Positions 1 through 5,090 of a stretch of 5,724 nt of DNA are shown here, piece after piece. The notes under the pieces were generated by a model. That model was not told the origin of the DNA and ran no database searches. It saw only the letters and a program-made list of their open reading frames with translations. The stretch's first letter is position 1. Each line of letters starts with the position of its first letter. The stretch comes from Phycisphaerales bacterium (GTDB lineage Bacteria > Planctomycetota > Phycisphaerae > Phycisphaerales > SM1A02): positions 1 to 5,724 of the forward strand of contig SLDM01000432.1 of assembly GCA_007125255.1 (NCBI GenBank). Direction: 5' to 3'. The position numbers and the translations under genes were made by a program.

Positions 1-97
1 CACGGCCGGTTCGAGCGCAACTCCCTGCCATTCCAAGCTTCCCGATGAGGTTCGAACGCACTTCGAGCCGAACGGTGACGCGATCTTCACAATCTGA
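1..97 (+). other. Left flank, possibly the tail of an upstream gene
   Basis: The second forward frame is open from the window edge to a TGA at 95-97 and would give a 31-residue C-terminus ending in EPNGDAIFTI. Its third-position GC (about two thirds) is nearer to coding than that of the neighbouring third frame. I recognise no family, and 31 codons are too few to decide. It may equally be non-coding. The motif TTCGARC occurs three times here (10-16, 51-57 and, degenerate, 62-68), which I cannot interpret. Confidence 0.2.
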
Positions 98-103
98 TCA
101 GAT
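92..103. repeat. 12-base perfect palindrome
   Basis: ATCTGATCAGAT is identical to its own reverse complement. It lies about 80 bases upstream of the glycosyltransferase start codon and overlaps the stop codon of the possible upstream gene tail. A palindrome of this size could be a dimeric repressor site, and a weak -35-like TTCACA (86-91) sits just before it. No convincing -10 box follows, so an operator role is a guess. Confidence 0.3.
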
Positions 104-112
104 GCTTCTGAA

Positions 113-145
113 CATGACTGTGCGCATGGATCGCGCACAGCATGT
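113..145 (+). promoter_or_regulatory. Stem-loop in the leader of the PHP-glycosyltransferase gene
   Basis: The arms CTGTGCGC (118-125) and GCGCACAG (133-140) are perfectly complementary around the 7-base loop ATGGATC. After one bulged A (117), the pairing continues with CATG (113-116) against CATG (141-144), and A112 could pair with T145. This gives a 12-13 pair stem ending about 26 bases before the ribosome binding site. No T-run follows, so it is not a classical intrinsic terminator. It may be a leader structure affecting mRNA stability or translation, or the 3' end structure of an upstream transcript. Confidence 0.4.
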
Positions 146-158
146 CACGGTTCCGAAC

Positions 159-177
159 TCCGTTTCCACGGAAGGAG
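159..177 (+). promoter_or_regulatory. Ribosome binding site with an abutting small hairpin
   Basis: AAGGAG (172-177) lies 7 bases before the ATG at 185 and decides that start over the in-frame ATG at 200. A 5-pair hairpin, TCCGT (159-163) with ACGGA (168-172) around the tetraloop TTCC, ends on the first base of the Shine-Dalgarno motif. It could modestly tune initiation. The hairpin is short and could be chance. Confidence 0.55.
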
Positions 178-184
178 CAGGCCG

Positions 185-2713
185 ATGAAATTCTCTCCCA
201 TGCCGACCACCAAAGTCGATCTCCACTGCCACACGAAATACTCCGACCGCCCGAGCGAGTGGATTCTCCGCCGCATCGGCGCGCCGGAGAGCTTCGTCGA
301 ACCGCTTGATCTCTACAAGCGCTGTAAGGAACGCGGCATGGACTTCGTGACCGTTTCGGACCACAACCGGATCGAGGGGGCGCTGGATATTGCCCACCTG
401 CCCGGAACGTTCATCAGCTCGGAGATCACGACGTACTTTCCCGAGGATGACTGCAAGATTCACTGCCTGGTCGTCGGCATCACCGAAGCCCAGTTCCGCA
501 TCATCAACGAACTGCGCACCAACATCTACGAGTTCCAGCGGTATCTGCTTGAAGAAGACATCATCTATTCCGTTGCGCATCCGCTCTTTCGCGTGAACGA
601 TCGGATGACCGTCGATCACTTTGAAAAACTTCTCGTCATGTTCAATCGGTTCGAGTTGATCAACGGAGCGCGGGATCCCCGGGCATCGGAGATCGTCAGT
701 GCGGTCTTTCGCCACCTGACCCCCGAGCTGATCGAACGCATGGCGGACAAGCACGACCTCACGCCGGTCGGACCGCGGCCGTGGAAGAAACTCTTCACCG
801 GCGGCAGCGACGACCACAGCGGGATCTACCTCGGCGGCGCGTACACCGTGACCCCCCAGGCGGACAGCGTTGAACACTTCCTCAGCTACCTCCGCGCCGG
901 CCGACACGAGCAAGGCGGAACATCCGGCACCAGCCTGCGCATGGCCCACAGCTTCTACGCGATCGGTTACAGCTACTACAAGTCGCGCTTCCTCGGCGAG
1001 GGACGCGGCGCGGACCTTGTGGGTGAACTCTTTCGCCGGGTGCTCAATGAGAAGCAACCCAGGCCGGCCGGGCTGGGCGGGCGCGTCCGCAACCGGGTCC
1101 GCGACGTGGCGTCGAAGTTCATTCGCAATTCACGTCGCAAACAGTTGAGCGAAGTCGAGCGCATTCTCGTCGATGACTTTTCGAAACTGTTCAGCGAACA
1201 GAATGAACTGGCTCGCTTGAATGGCCACACGCCCTCGATCTCGAACGATGAATGGAGCTTCCAGCTCGCCAGTCAGATGAGCCACCTCATCGGGTTCAGC
1301 TTCGCGCAACGGTTTCTGCAGCAGGCCCGCGACGGCCGATTGATCGAAAGTCTGCAGACGATCGCCTCTCTCGGTCCGATCGCGTTGGGCATTGCGCCGT
1401 ACCTCACGGCATTCGCGGCCCAGCACAAGGATGAAAAGTTCATGCAGGATGTGGCGAGCCGGTTTGAGACGGCGGCCCACCTGCGGAAGAAGAGCGAACG
1501 CAAGGCGTGGCTGACCGACACCTTCGACGATATCAACGGCGTGGCCGAGACGATCAAGACCGTCGGCGCGATCGCGCGGGCGCGGCAGTGTGAGCTGACG
1601 GTCTTCACCTCGCTCGCGGAAACGCCGAAGACCGAGATCGCGCTCAAAAACTTCGCGCCGGTCGGTCAATTCAACCTGCCCGAGTACGAGGCGCAGAAGC
1701 TCTCGTTTCCGCCGTTCCTGGAGGTGATTGAATACCTCGAGCGTGAGAACTTCTCGGAGATCATCATCTCCACGCCGGGCCCGATGGGTCTGATCGGACT
1801 CGCCGCCGGTCGGCTGCTCGGCCTGAAGGTCACCGGCATCTACCACACCGATTTTCCTCAATACGTCCGGGCATTTACGGACGATCTCAATATGGAGGGC
1901 ATGGCGTGGCGGTTCATGCACTGGTTCTTCAACCAGATGGATCAGGTTTTCGTTCCCAGCCGGTACTACCAGAATCAGCTGAGCGAGTACGGCTTCGACG
2001 CGGAGAAGCTGCGCATCATGCCGCGCGGTGTGGACATGGCCCGCTTCTCACCCGACCACCGCGATGAGACCTTCTGGAAGCCGTTCGATCTGGAGGGTGA
2101 GTTCACGTTTCTCTACGTCGGCCGCGTTTCTCAGGAGAAGAACCTCGAAGCCCTGCTCGATGCCTTCCTCTCGCTTCGGCGCAAGGGTGTCAACGCGAAC
2201 CTGGTGATCATCGGCAACGGGCCGCAGCAGAACGAACTCAAGCGCAAGTACCACCAGAAGGAGATCCTCTTTACGGGCTATCTCACCGGATCTCGCCTTG
2301 CGACCGCCTACGCCAGTGCCGATGCATTCGTGTTTCCCTCGACGAGTGACACCTTCGGCAATGCGGTCCTGGAAGCCCAGGCGTCCGGCCTGCCCGCGGT
2401 GGTCACCGATCGCGGAGGACCGCAGGAAATCATTCTCAACGGCGAGTCGGGATTCATGGTCGATCTGGACAAGCCGGATGCACTGACCGATGCGATGATG
2501 GCGCTGTTCGAGGATCCGGAGCTCTGCCGCCAGATGCGTGACCGCGCGATCGAGAACGCCCGCCGCAGTGGCTGGGACCAGGTGTTCGAGTCCTTCTGGA
2601 CGGACCACTCCGGCGGGGAGGACCACCGGACATCGACCGAAACCGCGCCGACGGTGCCGCCATCCCGGCGCAAGAGCAAGCCGGTTCACGTCCGTTCGGC
2701 TGATGTGGCCTGA
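185..2713 (+). CDS. PHP-domain / GT4 glycosyltransferase fusion protein
   Basis: The 842-residue protein has two recognisable enzyme modules. The N-terminal PHP module (about 10-245) shows the metal-ligand motifs DLHCHT (12-17), SDHN (58-61), SSEITT with Glu80, KIH (His93), VAHP (His132) and SDDHSG (208-213), so the site looks intact; PHP domains are metal-dependent phosphoesterases. The C-terminal GT-B, GT4-type module (about 446-805) begins with FDDINGVAETIK, has the acceptor-side YHTDFPQY (553-560), RGVDMARFSP (614-623), the donor-side YVGRVSQEKN (644-653) and SDTFGNAVLEAQASGLP (721-737). Such enzymes transfer sugars from nucleotide-sugar donors; donor and acceptor cannot be read here. Residues about 250-445 are helical and unassigned, with a hydrophobic stretch at 392-411. 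The last 35 residues look disordered. There is no signal peptide, so it should act in the cytoplasm or at the inner face of the membrane. The start is fixed by AAGGAG 7 bases upstream. Family placement is strong; the biological substrate is unknown. Confidence 0.9.
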   Translation: MKFSPMPTTKVDLHCHTKYSDRPSEWILRRIGAPESFVEPLDLYKRCKERGMDFVTVSDHNRIEGALDIAHLPGTFISSEITTYFPEDDCKIHCLVVGITEAQFRIINELRTNIYEFQRYLLEEDIIYSVAHPLFRVNDRMTVDHFEKLLVMFNRFELINGARDPRASEIVSAVFRHLTPELIERMADKHDLTPVGPRPWKKLFTGGSDDHSGIYLGGAYTVTPQADSVEHFLSYLRAGRHEQGGTSGTSLRMAHSFYAIGYSYYKSRFLGEGRGADLVGELFRRVLNEKQPRPAGLGGRVRNRVRDVASKFIRNSRRKQLSEVERILVDDFSKLFSEQNELARLNGHTPSISNDEWSFQLASQMSHLIGFSFAQRFLQQARDGRLIESLQTIASLGPIALGIAPYLTAFAAQHKDEKFMQDVASRFETAAHLRKKSERKAWLTDTFDDINGVAETIKTVGAIARARQCELTVFTSLAETPKTEIALKNFAPVGQFNLPEYEAQKLSFPPFLEVIEYLERENFSEIIISTPGPMGLIGLAAGRLLGLKVTGIYHTDFPQYVRAFTDDLNMEGMAWRFMHWFFNQMDQVFVPSRYYQNQLSEYGFDAEKLRIMPRGVDMARFSPDHRDETFWKPFDLEGEFTFLYVGRVSQEKNLEALLDAFLSLRRKGVNANLVIIGNGPQQNELKRKYHQKEILFTGYLTGSRLATAYASADAFVFPSTSDTFGNAVLEAQASGLPAVVTDRGGPQEIILNGESGFMVDLDKPDALTDAMMALFEDPELCRQMRDRAIENARRSGWDQVFESFWTDHSGGEDHRTSTETAPTVPPSRRKSKPVHVRSADVA

Positions 2714-2756
2714 CCGACGAACCGATGAAACCCGGACCCGCGAGGGGAGAAGGAAC

Positions 2757-2787
2757 GCAGCGCCGTCGCGATACGCGGCGGCGTTGC
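2757..2787 (+). terminator. Possible terminator hairpin after the PHP-glycosyltransferase gene
   Basis: CGCCGTCGCG (2761-2770) pairs with CGCGGCGGCG (2774-2783) around the 3-base loop ATA with one G-U pair. The stem extends outwards with GCAG (2757-2760) against TTGC (2784-2787), including a second G-U pair, for 14 pairs in total. It starts 44 bases after the TGA of the preceding gene. What follows is CGTTTCCG rather than a long T-run, so intrinsic termination is plausible but not textbook. A 3' mRNA-stabilising structure is the alternative. Confidence 0.45.
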
Positions 2788-2816
2788 CGTTTCCGCCCGC
2801 GGCACGGACGCGCGAC

Positions 2817-2848
2817 GGCCGGACGCCGCATTATCGGCGGCGTTGGCC
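2817..2848 (+). repeat. Second intergenic stem-loop sharing an 11-base repeat with the first
   Basis: ACGCCGC (2823-2829) pairs with GCGGCGT (2837-2843) around ATTATCG, and GGCC (2817-2820) can pair with GGCC (2845-2848) across a small internal loop. The sequence CGGCGGCGTTG occurs both here (2835-2845) and in the first hairpin (2776-2786), 59 bases apart, forming the 3' arm of each. The two may be a tandem structural element, but GC-rich DNA makes such arms easier to form by chance. Confidence 0.4.
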
Positions 2849-2986
2849 AGCCCGATCCGCGCAGACCGCAGGGTTGCCTCACTTCGCACGGATTGCCGTA
2901 ACTGCCCGCTCAACCGGCTCATCAGGCACGACGATGCAGTGACACCGGACCGTCTGCAGAGATGATCCGCGCGATCAACATGGTTC

Positions 2987-2992
2987 AGGAGG
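2987..2992 (+). promoter_or_regulatory. pilM ribosome binding site
   Basis: AGGAGG, a full-strength Shine-Dalgarno match, lies 6 bases before the ATG at 2999. It fixes the start. The ATG at 2980 is in another frame. Confidence 0.8.
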
Positions 2993-2998
2993 CCCACG

Positions 2999-4279
2999 AT
3001 GCGTTTCGGCATGTTCAGTCCATCGACGTCCCCCATCGCGATCGATTTCGGATCATCGTGCGTGAAGATCCTGCAGACGACGACGGGCGAGAAGCCGACC
3101 ATCCTGGCCGCCGCTGAGTTATCGATCCCTGACCACCTGCGTCTCAAGTCTGATGAACTCTGGAAGTTTTACGCCGCCGAACTGCCCCGCCTGATCAAAA
3201 AGGGCGGCTTCAAGGGCAAACGGGCGGTCTGCTGCGTGCCGGGATACCAGACCATCGCCCAGCACCTGCAGGTGGAGGGTAGCGAGGGCGTGAAGAAGGG
3301 ACTGCTCGCCCAATCTCAGCTTCAGATGCAGGTCGGTGCGGCGCCGAACAGTCTGGTCGTGCGCACGTTCGAGGTTGCCGACATTCACCGCAACGGTCAG
3401 GTGCGCACCGAGGTGATCTGCTTTGCCATGCCGCGGGACATCGTCATGCGATATGTGGATGTGTTGAAAAAGTGCAAGCTCGAAGTCGCGGGCGTGCATT
3501 CCGGCAACATGGCCACACTGCGCGCGTTCGACCATATTTACCGGCGTGAGGGCGACGACGCGCTCACGACCGTGTACATCGAGCTCGGTTGGGGCAGCAC
3601 GAACGTTTCGATTGCACACGGCACGAAGCTTGTGTTCGCCCGCACCGTGCAGCTCGGCGGCCAGCACTTTGACCGACGGATCGCCGAGGCACTCGAGTGT
3701 GATCCCGGTGCCGCGCGCGGCCACCGGCTCTCCATGAACGGGCTGCCGGCGGCCACCGCGTCGAACCATCCGGAATCCGGCACCCGCTCATCGGCCGAAG
3801 AGCCGGGCGGAGGTGGCATGGCCCGGCTCAACGCCGCGATGCAGGCCGAATCGCGGAGCGGAACCGACCACGCCTCATCCGCAGAGGCCACCGCAGCCGA
3901 GCGCCGCACCAATCGTTCGCCCGGCGTCCTGCCGCAGGAGGTTTCCCCCGGCGACGGCCCCCACAGTGCCGCCAACGTAGATTTCGGCGAGTTGATCGAC
4001 ACCATGGCGGATGAACTGTCCATGTGCGTGCGCTACCACCGCGGCCTGTTTCCCGATCGCCCGATCGACCGCGCGATCCTGCTCGGCGGGGAGTCGCGCC
4101 AGATGTGGCTCTGCCAGCAACTGGCCAAGGCGCTGCAACTGCCGGCCCGGCTGGGCGATCCGCTTGCGCGATTCAACCGGGAGGCATCGGCGGCGGCCGC
4201 ACCGGCCATTCTCAACGGTACTCCTCAACCCGGCTGGGCCGTGCCCTGCGGGTTGTGTGTCATCCCCACGGACTTCTAA
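2999..4279 (+). CDS. pilM: Type IV pilus assembly ATPase-fold protein PilM
   Basis: This 426-residue protein has the actin/FtsA-like fold signature of PilM, the cytoplasmic member of the pilus alignment complex that binds the N-terminal tail of PilN. The phosphate-1 motif is AIDFGSSCVKI (14-24), the phosphate-2 region is YIELGWGSTNVSI (193-205), GGQHFDRRIAEAL (220-232) follows, and the adenosine motif is AILLGGESRQM (359-369). The helix before the last motif, ELSMCVRYHRGLFP (339-352), is also typical. PilM is usually about 350 residues. The excess here is a Gly/Ser/Ala/Glu-rich, probably disordered insert at about 246-326, between the GG-FD segment and the ELSMCVRYH helix. No signal peptide or membrane segment is visible, as expected. 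It is the first gene of the pilMNO operon and its TAA stop overlaps the ribosome binding site of pilN. A type II secretion GspL-like role is less likely because it is a separate cytoplasmic protein. Confidence 0.88.
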   Translation: MRFGMFSPSTSPIAIDFGSSCVKILQTTTGEKPTILAAAELSIPDHLRLKSDELWKFYAAELPRLIKKGGFKGKRAVCCVPGYQTIAQHLQVEGSEGVKKGLLAQSQLQMQVGAAPNSLVVRTFEVADIHRNGQVRTEVICFAMPRDIVMRYVDVLKKCKLEVAGVHSGNMATLRAFDHIYRREGDDALTTVYIELGWGSTNVSIAHGTKLVFARTVQLGGQHFDRRIAEALECDPGAARGHRLSMNGLPAATASNHPESGTRSSAEEPGGGGMARLNAAMQAESRSGTDHASSAEATAAERRTNRSPGVLPQEVSPGDGPHSAANVDFGELIDTMADELSMCVRYHRGLFPDRPIDRAILLGGESRQMWLCQQLAKALQLPARLGDPLARFNREASAAAAPAILNGTPQPGWAVPCGLCVIPTDF

Positions 4280-4283
4280 GGAG
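4277..4283 (+). promoter_or_regulatory. pilN ribosome binding site overlapping the pilM stop
   Basis: TAAGGAG contains both the pilM TAA stop and the Shine-Dalgarno core, 7 bases before the ATG at 4291. It supports that start over a frame-compatible ATG at 4024, which would lie inside pilM. The overlap suggests that ribosomes ending on pilM feed pilN. Confidence 0.75.
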
Positions 4284-4290
4284 AAGGCCG

Positions 4291-5079
4291 ATGTCCAATC
4301 AGTCCAGTTTCCTTCCCGAAGATTATCTGGCGCATAAACAGGAGCGCCGGACGAACTTCATCTGTGTCCTGCTCTTCGTGGTCGTGATGTGCTCCGTCGT
4401 CGGGGCCTTTCTCGTGACCAACCAGCAGTGGACACATGTCAAGGAGGAGCAGCAGGCCATCAACGTCAGCTACCAGGAGGCGGGCAAGCAGATTCACGAG
4501 TTGACCGAGCTCGAGCGTCAGCGCGATGAGATGCTGCACAAGGCCGAGCTCGCCGCCGCCCTGGTGGAACGCGTCCCCCGGTCGATTCTGCTCGCCGAAC
4601 TGATCAACCGCATGCCTTCCCAGCTGGGCCTGCTCGAGTTTGAACTGCGTTCAACGCGGGTGCGCCCGGCCCGCAAGGTCGAGGATCGCGACCGCCGACC
4701 CGAACGCATCTCCGGTCGCGGTCGCACCCAGTCGCGGGAAGAGGTCGGCGAGGAAGTGGACCGGGTCGACGTTCCGCGATACCTGGTCACGATCGGCCTG
4801 ACCGGCGTGGCGCCAACCGATATTGAAGTCTCACGCTTCATGACCGAGTTGAACGCCTACCGCCTGGTTCGCAACGTCACGCTGGTGTATTCCGAAGAAC
4901 GAGAGATCGAAGGCCGCAAGGTGCGACAGTTCCGTATCAACATGGAACTCTCACAGGATGCGGATGTGCGTCAGGTCGATCCGCTCCAGGTTCCGCGTCT
5001 CCGGAACCCCATGCGTGATGACATGATGATCGGTGATTCCCCGATGGACGGCGCCGTCAATGTGCCGCTCAATCGATAA
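4291..5079 (+). CDS. pilN: Type IV pilus inner-membrane assembly protein PilN
   Basis: The 262-residue protein has PilN architecture: a short cytoplasmic N-terminus with FLPEDY (7-12), one membrane helix (about 23-42), a coiled coil (about 47-90), and a periplasmic ferredoxin-like domain split between about 91-121 and 161-220. In the family the N-terminal peptide docks into PilM, commonly through an NLLP-type motif, and FLPEDY occupies that position. VERVPRSILLAELINRMP (92-109) and the strand VPRYLVTIGLTGVAP (161-175) mark the periplasmic domain. A highly charged Arg/Glu/Asp-rich linker (about 122-160) interrupts it, and residues 222-262 form a Pro/Met/Asp-containing tail of unknown role. The usual length is about 180-200 residues, so both additions are extra. 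The ATG at 4291 is chosen because TAAGGAG lies 7 bases upstream; the upstream open frame belongs to pilM in a different phase. It lies 11 bases after pilM and 11 bases before pilO. Confidence 0.87.
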   Translation: MSNQSSFLPEDYLAHKQERRTNFICVLLFVVVMCSVVGAFLVTNQQWTHVKEEQQAINVSYQEAGKQIHELTELERQRDEMLHKAELAAALVERVPRSILLAELINRMPSQLGLLEFELRSTRVRPARKVEDRDRRPERISGRGRTQSREEVGEEVDRVDVPRYLVTIGLTGVAPTDIEVSRFMTELNAYRLVRNVTLVYSEEREIEGRKVRQFRINMELSQDADVRQVDPLQVPRLRNPMRDDMMIGDSPMDGAVNVPLNR

Positions 5080-5083
5080 GGAG
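5077..5083 (+). promoter_or_regulatory. pilO ribosome binding site overlapping the pilN stop
   Basis: TAAGGAG again joins the stop codon of the upstream gene to the Shine-Dalgarno core, with a 7-base spacer to the ATG at 5091. The arrangement matches the pilM-pilN junction exactly in motif and distance. Confidence 0.75.
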
Positions 5084-5090
5084 CATTCGC

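Larger units (their letters stand above)
2714..2998. other. Structured intergenic region before pilM
   Basis: This 285-base gap separates the glycosyltransferase gene from the pil operon. No reading frame in it looks like protein or has a plausible start. It carries two GC-rich stem-loops (2757-2787 and 2817-2848) in its first half. The second half (about 2849-2986) should contain the pilM promoter, but I see no clear -35/-10 pair. The length and structure suggest that the pil genes have their own promoter. Confidence 0.6.

Noticed and set aside
3..188. Upstream frame whose TGA (186-188) overlaps the ATG at 185, suggesting translational coupling
   Set aside because: This frame has poor third-position GC and a Ser/Thr/Arg-rich product with no protein character, and it would run through the leader hairpin; the ATGA overlap is probably chance.
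98..1057. 319-codon open frame on the minus strand opposite the PHP domain
   Set aside because: It mirrors a well-supported gene with conserved metal-binding motifs, lacks a recognisable family, and is Val/Ala/Arg/Asp-rich in the way GC-rich antisense frames usually are.
1130..1921. 263-codon open frame on the minus strand
   Set aside because: It is antisense to the linker and glycosyltransferase domain, has a low-complexity Arg/Glu/Leu composition and no domain signal.
2048..2689. 213-codon open frame on the minus strand
   Set aside because: It is antisense to the GT4 donor-site region, which is clearly coding on the plus strand.
2874..2903. Possible promoter for pilM: TTGCCT with a GTAACT-like -10 about 18 bases downstream
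   Set aside because: Both boxes are poor matches, and several equally weak pairs can be found in this GC-rich gap.
2538..2942. Plus-strand frame running from the glycosyltransferase end into the intergenic gap
   Set aside because: The product is Arg/Pro/Ala/Thr-rich without secondary-structure pattern, has no ribosome binding site, and spans the hairpins at 2757-2848.
4024..4290. Longer pilN starting inside pilM
   Set aside because: The extra 89 residues are an out-of-phase reading of pilM with random composition, while the ATG at 4291 has a strong Shine-Dalgarno sequence and begins the expected PilN N-terminus.
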